A stretch of 64,000 bases of DNA from Cellvibrionaceae bacterium (GCA_024707385.1 JANPZW010000013.1:939465-1003464), one strand, 5' to 3'. Positions 8,816 through 17,918 are shown, counted from the first letter of the stretch. Made by a program: numbers and translations. The notes: generated from the letters alone by a model not told the origin.

Positions 8816-10933
8816 TTATTGTTTTACCGGAATCTCACGCAGCACCGCATTGCCCCGACCGTCTTCGGCGGCAATCAAAAGATTGCCGGTGGTGAGTGCA
8901 GAGTACGATAAAACGACTTTGCCTTCTGTATTCGTGTAGGCGTTGGCTGCTATTTCCTGCCGACCGTTAATATCTTCTTTATAGATGCCTACCAGCGCAT
9001 TTACGATGGGGTTGCCGACTTCGTCCAGCACCTGGACCGGCAGATCGCAGAAGCGGCAAATCCTTACCAGATCGGGAATTTTGAATGTGATTTCTTTCGG
9101 ATTTTTGATGCGAATCTGCATATCCGGGTCGCCCAACAGCAGATACATCCAGGCGTTGGCGCTGCCAATTCGATTAGCCATTTCCGCTTCAGCCCGTTGA
9201 ATGGCGTGGGACTGGGTCAATAAACCCTCGTTGTAAACCGAGAGAAACATTTCCTCATCTAGAACGTGGTTCTGGCTGGTGTAAGAGGTGCGGGTAGCGC
9301 CGTAGTAGGACACAGCTCCGCCGCCAAGCCATTCCATCCAGTACTCGGCAATGGAATCATTACTGTCCAGGTGGGCGTTGGTGCAGGCAAATCCCCATAT
9401 CACTGGTGCCTGATTAAGTGAGTTATTGAGTAGATCCACATCGGATGAATTGAAATATTCGGATGTCATATTCCAACCGGTACCGGTGGAAGTGGAACTG
9501 CCGTGGCCGCGATAGGCCAATAATCCGATGCCTTTATTCACATGGTCGCGTATATCTGCATCAGTCACGCCGGCCAGGTGGCCATACTCCGTGATAAATG
9601 TGGGCGGATTGGCGTAGCTGTTGGTGCGCACAGTTTCATGGGCGCCGACATATTTTCCCGGAGCATTTTCTTTGTGTGCCCAGAGAACCGCTCTGTCATA
9701 GCAGCAGAATGACTCGGGGTTGTCTTGATAGGCGAGAATTTTTTCCACCTGGAATTCCAGGTCTGCTTGATTATCGATGGAAAGACGTCCCAGATAAATT
9801 TCCTCATCCAGATCGTCGCCATTGGTAGAGGCGTAAAGGTCGTCTGTTTGATCGCCAGTCGGTGATGTACACAAAGGGATGACATCTGTATCGCCAACCA
9901 ACAATGCATAGGCATCATGACTGGCAGGCACAGCGGCTTCCCATGCTTTGATGGCATTGCGGATAGCCGTGCAGGTGCGTGCGCCTATATCGCCATCCAC
10001 AGTCAGTTCCTTCACTTTAAATCCGCGTGCTTTTTTCTGGTTGATCAGCGGCAGAAGTTCATCGCGGAATGAGCTGTCCGGGTAAACAAATAAATAGCTT
10101 GCTGTATAGAAATTGATATTCGCCTTGAAATCACCAATCACATGCCAGTTCAAAAATGTTTTGGCGGCCAGTTGATAACGCTCCTGCGTTATGGGTTCAT
10201 AACGTGTCTGCGCGCCGGCATGATCGATAAAAAGCCGGAAGGAAGACACGATTTCCAAATCCCCTGTGGAGGGATTCCAGCGCATCGGATTGAATTCGCC
10301 GTTGATTGCAGGGATATTTCGCAGCGCCTTGCCAACTGATGTTCGCTCGGGAAAATTGGCTGCCGGCCAAGGTTGTTGCGCGGCGTAAATACGCTTGTTG
10401 AGCTGGAATTGTTCGGGAGTGCCGCGATCTTTTTCACCATCCAATTCCGGTATAGGTTGAGGCCATACACGTACGCCGGTCAGGCGTTTGCTCGCCCGCA
10501 CCTCGGTTTTACTGATGACGGTATCGGTAATCTGCGGCACCGCAAGTTTAAATCGGTACAAAGGCAGATCCGGTGCGCCAACCTGTTCTTGGCTGCCCAT
10601 ACCGGGAATGGAAAACAATTCGTATTGATTGCCCTGCGGATCTTTTTTGATCTCGCGCCAATAACCCGGAATCACACCTTCAATAACGGTGCGACTGCTG
10701 CTGGAAAGGCTTTTGTTAACGGTCGCCTTGAATTTGGCACCGGGGGCAGCTCCGGCCGTCAAGGCAACCCATTCTCGGGCGGATGTCTGAGCGGCGACGG
10801 TGCTGGCGATGGTGGATGTTGTTGTTTTTGTTGCTGTAGTTGTGGTACTTGCGAAAGATGGGTTGGAAAGACTCATGGCCAACACAATGGCGCCAAGTCC
10901 GGAGGCTAAAGTTTTGCAATTCAAATGTTTCAT
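8816..10933 (-). CDS. Secreted C25 (gingipain-type) cysteine peptidase
   Basis: 705 residues from the ATG at 10933, which has AGGAGAG 7 bases upstream; the frame extends to 10957 but without a better site. A signal peptide (MKHLNCKTLASGLGAIVLAM, cleaved after SFA) is followed by a Thr-rich stretch, a propeptide-like region and a C25 catalytic domain. The dyad is visible as His477 in YRGHGSS and Cys517 in GFACTNAH. The last 80 residues resemble an Ig-like or carboxypeptidase-regulatory-like fold (VQVLDEVGNPIVNALVGIY). No type IX secretion tail or PEP-CTERM signal is present, so it is probably released to the periplasm or exterior by Sec plus another route. It is a single-gene unit. Confidence 0.85.
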   Translation of the reverse strand: MKHLNCKTLASGLGAIVLAMSLSNPSFASTTTTATKTTTSTIASTVAAQTSAREWVALTAGAAPGAKFKATVNKSLSSSSRTVIEGVIPGYWREIKKDPQGNQYELFSIPGMGSQEQVGAPDLPLYRFKLAVPQITDTVISKTEVRASKRLTGVRVWPQPIPELDGEKDRGTPEQFQLNKRIYAAQQPWPAANFPERTSVGKALRNIPAINGEFNPMRWNPSTGDLEIVSSFRLFIDHAGAQTRYEPITQERYQLAAKTFLNWHVIGDFKANINFYTASYLFVYPDSSFRDELLPLINQKKARGFKVKELTVDGDIGARTCTAIRNAIKAWEAAVPASHDAYALLVGDTDVIPLCTSPTGDQTDDLYASTNGDDLDEEIYLGRLSIDNQADLEFQVEKILAYQDNPESFCCYDRAVLWAHKENAPGKYVGAHETVRTNSYANPPTFITEYGHLAGVTDADIRDHVNKGIGLLAYRGHGSSTSTGTGWNMTSEYFNSSDVDLLNNSLNQAPVIWGFACTNAHLDSNDSIAEYWMEWLGGGAVSYYGATRTSYTSQNHVLDEEMFLSVYNEGLLTQSHAIQRAEAEMANRIGSANAWMYLLLGDPDMQIRIKNPKEITFKIPDLVRICRFCDLPVQVLDEVGNPIVNALVGIYKEDINGRQEIAANAYTNTEGKVVLSYSALTTGNLLIAAEDGRGNAVLREIPVKQ

Positions 10934-11042
10934 GGTTCTCTCTCCTTGATTGAACATTGCCCGCGCAATTTAATCGCTGGCGCGGTCTGATTCTGTGAAA
11001 AATTCACCTAATCTTTTTGCGCTTTGCGTCGGGCTCAGTCCC

Positions 11043-11060
11043 CATCGCATCCTTGCGATG
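11043..11060. terminator. Small hairpin downstream of ubiK
   Basis: CATCGCA/TGCGATG with a TCCT loop lies just past the ubiK stop, within the 135-base gap before the C25 gene. There is no clear T run on the ubiK side; a weak terminator is the best guess. Confidence 0.35.
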
Positions 11061-11068
11061 ATGTTGCA

Positions 11069-11338
11069 TCAATTGTCTATATTTTTTCTGCCTCCCAATT
11101 TTTCTTGCAATGCTGCCATTTCTTTCTCTAGATCTTCGAGTTTCAAACGCGTCCGCAGCAGCACAGCCTGTTGCGCATCAAACTCTTCGCGGGTGACGAG
11201 GTTGAGTTTGCGCATTATGGCTTCCAGCATGGAGTGGAGCTGGTTTTGCGAGAGATCTTCCGGGCGTTTGCCCTGCAGGCCGGTGCGGAGTTCGTGGAGA
11301 AAGTCCTGAACGCCCAGTTTGGAAAAGTCGAATATCAT
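11069..11338 (-). CDS. ubiK: Ubiquinone biosynthesis accessory factor UbiK (YqiC/BMFP family)
   Basis: 89 residues, the normal size for this small coiled-coil family. An amphipathic N-terminal helix (MIFDFSKLGVQDFLHELRTG) is followed by a long coiled coil with the conserved segment LVTREEFDAQQAVLLRTR and ending in ALQEKLG. UbiK trimers associate with membranes and assist the Ubi complex in aerobic ubiquinone synthesis. A GGGAG ribosome site precedes the ATG. It is divergent from ureD, the usual lone-gene setting. Confidence 0.9.
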   Translation of the reverse strand: MIFDFSKLGVQDFLHELRTGLQGKRPEDLSQNQLHSMLEAIMRKLNLVTREEFDAQQAVLLRTRLKLEDLEKEMAALQEKLGGRKNIDN

Positions 11339-11360
11339 GGTTGTCGTCTCCCTGCGCTGC

Positions 11361-11408
11361 AGCGCAGATTTGGTGCAAAAAATTTTATGAAAGCGCCAAT
11401 TTGGTGCT
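11361..11408 (+). promoter_or_regulatory. Two NtrC-like enhancer sites upstream of the urease operon
   Basis: Two 17 bp elements, 11361-11377 and 11392-11408, share TTTGGTGC right halves and GCGC left halves and resemble the NtrC consensus TGCACYA-N3-TRGTGCA (about 10-11 of 14 defined positions). Their starts are 31 bases apart, three helical turns. A weak GG-N10-GC arrangement at 11445-11458 could be a sigma-54 promoter but its flanks match poorly. Nitrogen control of the urease genes is inferred. Confidence 0.5.
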
Positions 11409-11479
11409 CGCTGTGCCCGGTAGTTGAGCTTTTCCGCGAGCTCCGGTAAGTTCGGGGCTTTTCAGCAGACCCACCTTTA

Positions 11480-12355
11480 ATGACACTCTCTCAAGCGCCG
11501 ACCATTCCTTTAATCGAGCCTCGCAATTGGTTTGCGGAGCTGAGTCTCGAGCTGGAAAAGCGCGCTGCTAAAACCGTGTTGACGCGCAGTACCCATCAGG
11601 GGCCGCTGCGGGTGCAGAGGCCGTTTTATCCGGAGGAAAACGGCTGTTGCCATATCTATCTGCTGCATCCGCCGGGCGGTATGGTACTGGGCGATCTGCT
11701 GCAAATTAACATAGCCGCCGCTGCGGAAGCGAACGTGTTGGTCGCCACGCCATCCGCCGGCAAATTGTATGACACTCAGGGCGCGGTAGAGCTTCAGCGT
11801 CAGGAAGTGCACCTTTCTTGTGCGCCGGGCTCCTGTCTTGAATGGCTGCCGCAGGAAACCATTATTTTTGCGGGCGCGAATGGTCGGCTGCGCACGCGTG
11901 TCGATTTGTCCGGCGACGCGAAAACCTGCCTCTGGGATATGGTCTGCCTCGGCCGGCCCGCAGCGGGCGAGACTTTCAGCACCGGGCGCTGCGAGCAGAT
12001 TCTTGAAATCCGGCGCGACCAGAAGCTGCTTTTGCTAGAGCGCAACCGCTTTATCGGCGGTCACGATTCCATGAGTGCAATTTGGGGGCTTAAGGGAGCG
12101 CCAGTGTCTGGCACATTTCTGGCTACTCTCAAACCCTCCCGCGATCAGGTGGACGCCTGGGTTGAGGAGCTCGAACAGCTCGCTCCCCAGCCGGACAACC
12201 GTTGGGGCCTGACGCAAAAAGGGGAGATTTTTCTCGCGCGCTATCTCGGCCATTCCACACGACTTTGTCGCCTGGGTTTTGAAATGCTCTGGCGGAGTTT
12301 GCGCCCGCAGTTGACGGGTTCGGCGGCAGTGGCGCCGCGAATCTGGAATACATAA
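11480..12355 (+). CDS. ureD: Urease accessory protein UreD
   Basis: 291 residues with family motifs: the N-terminal GPLRVQRPFYPE, the LHPPGGMVLGD segment and GSCLEWLPQETI. UreD binds the urease apoenzyme and with UreF and UreG forms the complex that delivers nickel and carbonate to the active site. It heads a co-directional ureDABCEFG-J cluster; the 120 bases to ureA contain no recognised feature. The ribosome site before the ATG is weak. Confidence 0.93.
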   Translation: MTLSQAPTIPLIEPRNWFAELSLELEKRAAKTVLTRSTHQGPLRVQRPFYPEENGCCHIYLLHPPGGMVLGDLLQINIAAAAEANVLVATPSAGKLYDTQGAVELQRQEVHLSCAPGSCLEWLPQETIIFAGANGRLRTRVDLSGDAKTCLWDMVCLGRPAAGETFSTGRCEQILEIRRDQKLLLLERNRFIGGHDSMSAIWGLKGAPVSGTFLATLKPSRDQVDAWVEELEQLAPQPDNRWGLTQKGEIFLARYLGHSTRLCRLGFEMLWRSLRPQLTGSAAVAPRIWNT

Positions 12356-12475
12356 AAAGCTGAATAGATACCCTCGCTATTTCCGGACGTGGCGCTGAGC
12401 GGAAGAGCTTCAGCAGTTCTGAAGCGCTGGGTGGATATCTAAAACACATAACAAGCAAACCATTTGGGGGTAACC

Positions 12476-12778
12476 ATGGAGCTGACTCCACGGGAAAAAG
12501 ACAAACTCTTGCTGTTTACCGCCGCGCTGCTGGCGGAGAGGCGCAAAGCGCGCGGGGTGAAATTGAATTACCCGGAAGCCATCGCCCTGATTAGCGCCGC
12601 CATTATGGAAGGCGCGCGCGATGGTAAAACCGTGGCGGAATTGATGAGCGAAGGCCGCACCCTTCTCACCCGCGCGGATGTGATGGAAGGTATTGCCGAA
12701 ATGATCCCCGAGGTGCAGGTGGAAGCGACCTTTCCCGACGGCACCAAACTGGTCACCGTCCACAATCCCATCGTCTAG
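12476..12778 (+). CDS. ureA: Urease gamma subunit UreA
   Basis: 100 residues, exactly the family size. The N-terminus MELTPREKDKLLLF and the segment KLNYPEAIALISAAIMEGAR are signature urease gamma sequences. I chose the ATG at 12476, preceded by GGGGG, over the frame start four codons upstream because family members begin MELTPRE. UreA packs with UreB and UreC in the cytoplasmic nickel enzyme that hydrolyses urea to ammonia and carbamate. ureB begins nine bases after its stop. Confidence 0.96.
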   Translation: MELTPREKDKLLLFTAALLAERRKARGVKLNYPEAIALISAAIMEGARDGKTVAELMSEGRTLLTRADVMEGIAEMIPEVQVEATFPDGTKLVTVHNPIV

Positions 12779-12787
12779 GAGCCGCCC

Positions 12788-13093
12788 ATGATTCCCGGTG
12801 AGTATCAGATTCAACCCGGCTCCATCGACCTCAACGTCGGTCGCGCCACCGTCAAACTGCTGATCGCCAATACCGGCGACCGGCCGATTCAGGTGGGTTC
12901 CCACTATCACTTTTACGAAACCAATCCCGCCCTGCAATTCGACCGGGAAGCCGCGCGCGGCTTCCGCCTGAACATTGCCGCCGGCACCGCCGTGCGCTTT
13001 GAGCCGGGGCAGGAGCGCGAGGTGGAGCTGGTGGCGCTTGCCGGCAACCGCCGGGTCTACGGCTTTCGCGGCGCGATCATGGGGGATCTCTAA
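12788..13093 (+). CDS. ureB: Urease beta subunit UreB
   Basis: 101 residues, full family length. It begins MIPGEYQ and contains the conserved NTGDRPIQVGSHYHFYE and LNIAAGTAVRFEPGQ segments. It is a structural subunit of the UreABC trimer. Its TAA stop shares one base with the ureC ATG, so the two are translationally coupled. Confidence 0.96.
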   Translation: MIPGEYQIQPGSIDLNVGRATVKLLIANTGDRPIQVGSHYHFYETNPALQFDREAARGFRLNIAAGTAVRFEPGQEREVELVALAGNRRVYGFRGAIMGDL

Positions 13094-14802
13094 TGAGCAG
13101 GATCGACCGTCGCGCCTATGCGGATATGTTTGGCCCCACCGTTGGCGACCGAGTGCGCCTGGGGGACACGGAGCTGTGGATCGAGGTGGAAAAAGACCAC
13201 ACCATTTACGGTGAGGAAGTGAAATTCGGCGGCGGCAAAGTGATCCGCGACGGCATGGGCCAGAGCCAGGATTCTTGCACCGTCACGCCGGATACGGTGA
13301 TCACCAATGCGCTGATCATCGACTACTGGGGCATCGTCAAAGCGGATGTCGCCATCAAAAACGGCCGCATCAGCGGCATCGGCAAAGCCGGCAATCCGGA
13401 TAGTCAACCCGGTGTGACCATCATCGTTGGGCCGGGCACTGAGGTGATCGCGGGTGAAGGGCAGATCCTCACCGCGGGCGGCATCGACTCCCACATTCAC
13501 TTCATCTGTCCGCAGCAGATTGAAGAGGCGCTGATGAGCGGCGTCACCACCATGATTGGCGGCGGCACCGGCCCCGCGACCGGCACCAATGCCACCACCT
13601 GCACACCCGGCATTTGGCATATGGCCAGAATGCTGCAGGCGGCGGATTCGTTCCCGATGAATTTAGGTTTTCTCGGCAAGGGCAACGCCAGCTTGCCGCA
13701 GGCGCTGGAGGAGCAGATTGTCGCCGGCGCAATAGGTCTGAAGCTGCACGAGGATTGGGGCACGACACCCGCGTCCATCGACACCTGCCTGACCGTGGCG
13801 GAGCAATATGATGTGCAGGTGGCGATTCACACGGATACGCTGAATGAATCCGGTTTTGTTGAAGACACCATTGCCGCGTTTAAAGGCCGCACCATTCACA
13901 CCTATCACACCGAAGGTGCGGGCGGTGGCCACGCACCGGACATTATTAAAGCCTGCGGTTTGAATAACGTTTTGCCATCCTCCACCAATCCCACCCGGCC
14001 CTACACCATTAATACGGTGGATGAACATTTGGATATGTTGATGGTGTGCCACCACCTGGACCCGAATATTCCGGAGGACGTGGCTTTTGCCGATTCGCGC
14101 ATCCGCAAAGAGACGATTGCCGCCGAAGATATCCTGCACGACCTGGGCGCGTTTTCGATGATTTCGTCGGACTCGCAAGCCATGGGCCGTGTGGGTGAAG
14201 TGATCTGCCGCACCTGGCAAACCGCACATAAAATGAAAGTGCAGCGCGGTGGGCTGAGCGGCGACGGAAAAAACAGCCCCGCCGATAATTTTCGTGTTAA
14301 GCGTTATATTGCCAAATACACCATCAACCCGGCTCTGACGCACGGTGTTGCACATGAAGTCGGCTCGATTGAAGTCGGCAAACTTGCCGATCTGGTGCTC
14401 TGGCGACCGGCATTTTTCGGTGTAAAACCGTCGCTGATTATCAAAGGCGGAGGTATAGCCGCAGCGCCCATGGGCGATCCCAACGCGTCTATTCCAACAC
14501 CTCAGCCGGTGCATTATCGCCCTATGTTCGGCGCTTACGGCCGTATGTGCACGGCGACGTCCGTCACTTTCGTCAGCCAAGCCGCTTTGGCAGCGGGCAT
14601 TGCCGGCAGTCTGGAATTGCAGCGCCGTTTGGTGGCGGTAAAAGAATGTCGCTCCGTCACCAAAGACAAAATGGTGCTCAACGATTACCAGCCGCAGATG
14701 GAAGTGGATTCGCAAACCTATGAAGTGCGCGCCGACGGCGTGCTGCTCAGCTGCGAACCGGCCAAAGAGCTGCCGCTTGCGCAGCGTTACTTTTTATTCT
14801 GA
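13093..14802 (+). CDS. ureC: Urease alpha (catalytic) subunit UreC
   Basis: 569 residues, numbered the same as the Klebsiella enzyme. Nickel ligands and active-site residues are intact: His134 and His136 in SHIHF, the carbamylated Lys217 and His219 in GLKLHEDWG, His in AIHTDTLNE and HTEGAGGGHAPD, the catalytic flap His in MVCHHLD, and the Asp ligand in SSDSQAMG. The flap cysteine motif is present. The enzyme should therefore be active once nickel-loaded by UreDEFG. The neighbouring urtABCDE genes would supply its substrate. Confidence 0.98.
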   Translation: MSRIDRRAYADMFGPTVGDRVRLGDTELWIEVEKDHTIYGEEVKFGGGKVIRDGMGQSQDSCTVTPDTVITNALIIDYWGIVKADVAIKNGRISGIGKAGNPDSQPGVTIIVGPGTEVIAGEGQILTAGGIDSHIHFICPQQIEEALMSGVTTMIGGGTGPATGTNATTCTPGIWHMARMLQAADSFPMNLGFLGKGNASLPQALEEQIVAGAIGLKLHEDWGTTPASIDTCLTVAEQYDVQVAIHTDTLNESGFVEDTIAAFKGRTIHTYHTEGAGGGHAPDIIKACGLNNVLPSSTNPTRPYTINTVDEHLDMLMVCHHLDPNIPEDVAFADSRIRKETIAAEDILHDLGAFSMISSDSQAMGRVGEVICRTWQTAHKMKVQRGGLSGDGKNSPADNFRVKRYIAKYTINPALTHGVAHEVGSIEVGKLADLVLWRPAFFGVKPSLIIKGGGIAAAPMGDPNASIPTPQPVHYRPMFGAYGRMCTATSVTFVSQAALAAGIAGSLELQRRLVAVKECRSVTKDKMVLNDYQPQMEVDSQTYEVRADGVLLSCEPAKELPLAQRYFLF

Positions 14803-14813
14803 GCGGAGACCTC

Positions 14814-15281
14814 ATGCTCGAAGTTTTTGAAGTCGTCAAAGAATTACCAAAAGATTGTGTGATGGAAGTGGTGCTCAGTTTTGATGAGCGGCAGAAAAGT
14901 CGCTACAAAACCACAACCGTGTGCGGTAAAGAATTAGGTTGGTTTATCGAGCGCGGCACGGTTTTGCAGGACGGGGATTTTCTCAAATGCAAAACCGGCG
15001 AAGTGGTGCGCGTTGCCGCAGCGGCGGAAGCCGTCAGCGAAGTGTGTAGCGACGATCAGTTGTTATTAACGCGCGCCGCTTATCATCTGGGTAATCGCCA
15101 TGTGCCTTTACAAGTCGGCACCGGCTTTTTGCGTTATCTGCGCGATCATGTGTTGGACGATATGGTGCAGGGATTCGGTTTGGCAGTGGCCTATGAAAAC
15201 CGCCAATTCCAACCGGAAAATGGCGCCTACCATGGCCAGCAGAACAGTCTTTTGTTGCTGCACAGCCACCACCCTCATTGA
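14814..15281 (+). CDS. ureE: Urease accessory nickel chaperone UreE
   Basis: 155 residues with the N-terminal peptide-binding domain and the C-terminal metal-binding domain containing YHLGNRHVPLQV; the dimer-interface His of GNRH is the nickel site. The C-terminus ends HSHHPH, a short His-rich tail that would add nickel capacity. UreE hands nickel to UreG. It starts 11 bases after ureC and ends 12 bases before ureF. Confidence 0.95.
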   Translation: MLEVFEVVKELPKDCVMEVVLSFDERQKSRYKTTTVCGKELGWFIERGTVLQDGDFLKCKTGEVVRVAAAAEAVSEVCSDDQLLLTRAAYHLGNRHVPLQVGTGFLRYLRDHVLDDMVQGFGLAVAYENRQFQPENGAYHGQQNSLLLLHSHHPH

Positions 15282-15293
15282 TGCCAACGTAAA

Positions 15294-15956
15294 TTGAATC
15301 CGTCACTGCTCCACCTTATGCATTTGGTCAGCCCCGCATTGCCGGTGGGCGCTTACGCCTATTCACAAGGGTTGGAATATGCGGTGGATAGCGGCTGGCT
15401 GGCGAACGAAAACGCCTTGGAAAATTGGCTGCGCGGAGTGATGGAATACGGCTTTGGCGAATTGGATGCACCAATTTTATTGCGCTGCCTGCGTGCGCTC
15501 GATGATCAAGACGAGGCCGCACTGAATCACTGGAACCAATTTTTACTCGCCTGCCGCGAGACGCAGGAATTATTGCTCGAAGACACCCAGCTCGGCATGG
15601 CCTTACAGCGTTTATTGCGCTCGCTGGAAATTCCCAGAGTGGAAATGATTGCGGGCGAAGTGACTTTTGCCGGTCAATTTTCCCTCGCGTGCCATCACTG
15701 GAAAATTGCCCAGGCAGATGCGGTACAGGGATTTATCTGGGCCTGGCTGGAAAACCAAATCGCCGCTGCGACCAAGTTGGTTCCATTGGGACAGACCCAG
15801 GCGCAGAAATTATTGGTGCGCTTGATGAACGATATCCCGCGCGTCGTGGAAAAAGCGCTGCAATTGCCGGATAAGGAAATCGGTTGGAGCCTGCCGGGAG
15901 TGGTGATGGCGTCGGCGAAACACGAACGGCAATATTCGCGGCTTTTTAGGTCGTAA
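15294..15956 (+). CDS. ureF: Urease accessory protein UreF
   Basis: 220 residues with the conserved opening NPSLLHLMHLVSPALPVGAY followed by SQGLEYAV, and the C-terminal SLPGVVMASAKHERQYSRLF. The conserved N-terminus requires a TTG start at 15294, as no ATG or GTG lies closer in frame; a later ATG at 15318 would remove conserved residues. UreF gates nickel insertion in the UreDFG-urease complex. The weak start may lower its expression. Confidence 0.93.
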   Translation: MNPSLLHLMHLVSPALPVGAYAYSQGLEYAVDSGWLANENALENWLRGVMEYGFGELDAPILLRCLRALDDQDEAALNHWNQFLLACRETQELLLEDTQLGMALQRLLRSLEIPRVEMIAGEVTFAGQFSLACHHWKIAQADAVQGFIWAWLENQIAAATKLVPLGQTQAQKLLVRLMNDIPRVVEKALQLPDKEIGWSLPGVVMASAKHERQYSRLFRS

Positions 15957-15966
15957 GCACATTCAG

Positions 15967-16001
15967 CCCCTCCCCTTTTGAAGGGGGAGGTTGGGAGGGG
16001 G
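15967..16001. repeat. C/G-rich intergenic hairpin between ureF and ureG
   Basis: A CCTCCCC...GGGGAGG stem around TTTTGAAG is followed by a second GGGAGGGGG block in the 124-base ureF-ureG gap. It resembles the CCCTCCC-type intergenic repeats of many proteobacterial genomes. It may stabilise or attenuate the mRNA; no function can be assigned from one copy. Confidence 0.45.
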
Positions 16002-16080
16002 TTGTTGGAAGTGGTACAAAAGCCGAAATTTACTCTGCCCGAACAAAACGAACTTAAATTTTAAAAACAGAGAAACACCC

Positions 16081-16704
16081 ATGAAAAAACCTGCACTGCG
16101 CCTCGGCATTGGCGGCCCTGTCGGCTCCGGCAAAACGGCGTTGATGAAAACCCTCTGCGCCGAGTTGCGCCATAAATACGATATCGCCGCGATAACTAAT
16201 GATATTTACACCCGCGAAGACGCGGAATTTCTATTGCGCCATGAAGCGCTGGAGCCGGATCGCATTATCGGCGTGGAAACCGGCGGTTGTCCGCATACCG
16301 CCATTCGCGAAGACGCCTCCATGAATTTATCCGCCGTGGCGGAAATGCAGCACCGTTTTCCCGATCTCGATGTGATTCTGATTGAAAGCGGCGGAGATAA
16401 CCTGGCGGCGACCTTCAGTCCGGAATTATCCGACCTCACCCTCTATGTCATCGACGTTTCCGCCGGCGATAAAATTCCCCGCAAAGGCGGCCCCGGCATT
16501 ACCAAGTCGGATTTATTGATCATCAATAAAATCGACCTGGCGCCTTATGTGGGTGCGGATCTGGGGGTGATGGAACGGGATGCGAAGAAAATGCGCGGCG
16601 ATAAACCCTTTGTTTTTTCCAATCTGAAAAATGCCACAGGCGTTGCGGACATAGTCGCCTTTATCGAAAAACAGGGCATGCTAACGCCTAAATCGGCCGC
16701 CTGA
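16081..16704 (+). CDS. ureG: Urease accessory GTPase UreG
   Basis: 207 residues. The P-loop GGPVGSGKTAL is near the N-terminus, the nickel-binding CPH motif appears in TGGCPHTAIRED, and ESGGDNLAATFSPEL and the NKIDL guanine-specificity motif follow. UreG couples GTP hydrolysis to nickel insertion. The ATG at 16081 gives the family N-terminus; a frame start at 15991 would add 30 non-conserved residues spanning the intergenic hairpin. Confidence 0.96.
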   Translation: MKKPALRLGIGGPVGSGKTALMKTLCAELRHKYDIAAITNDIYTREDAEFLLRHEALEPDRIIGVETGGCPHTAIREDASMNLSAVAEMQHRFPDLDVILIESGGDNLAATFSPELSDLTLYVIDVSAGDKIPRKGGPGITKSDLLIINKIDLAPYVGADLGVMERDAKKMRGDKPFVFSNLKNATGVADIVAFIEKQGMLTPKSAA

Positions 16705-16733
16705 TGCGCCAATCATCCAACGGGAGATAAATT

Positions 16734-17297
16734 ATGAAAAAACTCTTATTGACCGGCGCGGCACTACTGCCGGCCTCCGCCTTGGCGCATGTGGGCGATC
16801 ACAGCCTGCTGAACCTCAGTGCCGGATTTCTCCACCCGCTCAGCGGCGCGGATCATCTGCTGGCATTGCTCGCCACAGGAATTTGGCTCGGACAAAGTGA
16901 CACTCGGCCCAAGCCGGCATTTATTGCGGCATTCTGCGCGGTGTTGGCACTGACTATTGTTGTGGGCATGCAATTCACGCAACTGACCTTTGAAGCTGGA
17001 ATCGTCGCCACGCTGGTGGTGCTGGGCGCTCTTTTGGCGGCGGCGGTGCGCGGCCCACTGGCGCTGCGCGCTGGCATTGTCATCGCCACTGCAGCAGTAC
17101 ATGGCTTTGTGCATGGCACGGAATTACCAGCGGGGGAAGGCGTAACACCTTTCATCGCGGGCCTGATCGCCAGCAGTTTTACCGTGGTGAGCATCGCTAT
17201 GATATTGGGAACAAAGGCCAATTCGGTTGCCCAAGGGATGTTCGCGCGGGTGGCAGGGGCTCTGCTGGTGCTGACCGGATTTATTATGGCGTTCTGA
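16734..17297 (+). CDS. ureJ: HupE/UreJ family nickel transport protein
   Basis: 187 residues with a cleavable-looking N-terminus (MKKLLLTGAALLPASALA, then HVGDHS) and about six hydrophobic segments. The family motif HPLSGADHLLALLATGIW and the later HGFVHGTELP supply histidines thought to bind metal. HupE/UreJ proteins import or distribute nickel for hydrogenase or urease; placement right after ureG points to urease. It ends the ure cluster. Confidence 0.9.
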   Translation: MKKLLLTGAALLPASALAHVGDHSLLNLSAGFLHPLSGADHLLALLATGIWLGQSDTRPKPAFIAAFCAVLALTIVVGMQFTQLTFEAGIVATLVVLGALLAAAVRGPLALRAGIVIATAAVHGFVHGTELPAGEGVTPFIAGLIASSFTVVSIAMILGTKANSVAQGMFARVAGALLVLTGFIMAF

Positions 17298-17308
17298 TCG
17301 CAGCGTGA

Positions 17309-17335
17309 GCGCCCGGGATGCACTATTACGGGCGC
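17309..17335 (+). terminator. Possible terminator of the urease operon
   Basis: A perfect 7 bp GCGCCCG/CGGGCGC stem with a 13-base loop starts 12 bases after the ureJ stop. A pyrimidine-rich stretch follows rather than a clean T run, so it may be a weak terminator. Confidence 0.4.
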
Positions 17336-17521
17336 GGCTTCCTCTCAAATTCCTTCCAATTTTTATCTCGCAGCTAAATGACGCTGCACCACTTCTGACG
17401 CCGGCTAAATAAAATTCAGCAATACAAAGACGCAGGTGACGCGTCATCAAAATGATCCTGGCACCTATCTGCACGAGTTGAGTGCGCAAAAAAGCCAAAA
17501 AATTCTTTTAAAAAGACACGT

Positions 17522-17557
17522 TGCACCACGATGAGCGCCAAGCACTTTTTTGGTGCT
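17522..17557 (+). promoter_or_regulatory. NtrC-like enhancer upstream of urtA
   Basis: AGCACTTTTTTGGTGCT at 17541-17557 fits the 17 bp NtrC pattern (GCAC-N7-GTGC) as a near-perfect palindrome. A left half-site TGCACCA lies just upstream at 17522. Both sit about 145-180 bases before the sigma-54 promoter match, the normal enhancer distance. The rest of the roughly 620-base ureJ-urtA gap shows nothing recognisable apart from the promoter and the ureJ hairpin. Confidence 0.65.
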
Positions 17558-17698
17558 CTTAATTGCGCTAAGACGAGACTGCGGAAAACCTCAATTCGAA
17601 ACCGAACCGTGAACCACAGAGTTACATTGAATAAAATTCCTTGAATAACAATAAGTTGTTAGTCCGAAAGATCGAAAACGAAGCCCTTCGATGCATTT

Positions 17699-17714
17699 TG
17701 GCACCAAATCTGCT
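17699..17714 (+). promoter_or_regulatory. Sigma-54 (-24/-12) promoter for urtABCDE
   Basis: TGGCACCAAATCTGCT has the -24 GG (17700-17701) and -12 GC (17712-17713) separated by exactly 10 bases, and differs from the TGGCAC-N5-TTGCW consensus at one position. Transcription would start near 17725, giving a leader of about 195 bases before urtA. Confidence 0.75.
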
Positions 17715-17918
17715 CAAGCTATCCCGCCACATTTCCGGAGCACAATACGCAATTCGTCGTATTACCGGTCGGCAAATACCCCGCTGTTATTTCTGATGTT
17801 TCGACAGGCCATAATCGCAACCTGCAATGCCTAGACGATCATTTTGAATAACGCCCCCCGTGTACTGATACACAGAAGCAAAAAAAGCGCTCTGCTAAAT
17901 AAAGTCGAGGAGACCGTT

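Noticed and set aside
13090..14715. Long minus-strand open frames opposite ureC (176 and 350 residues)
   Set aside because: They are antisense shadows of the highly conserved ureC sequence in GC-rich DNA and show His/Arg/Gly-rich non-protein-like composition.
15967..16001. CRISPR or mobile repeat in the ureF-ureG gap
   Set aside because: Only one C/G-rich hairpin unit exists with no repeat-spacer periodicity and no terminal inverted repeats of an insertion element.
17457..17473. Another TGGCAC match upstream of urtA as a sigma-54 promoter
   Set aside because: The GG to GC distance is 9 bases rather than 10, so it would not be recognised; the match at 17699 has correct spacing. A TGGTGC match near 17551 has 11.
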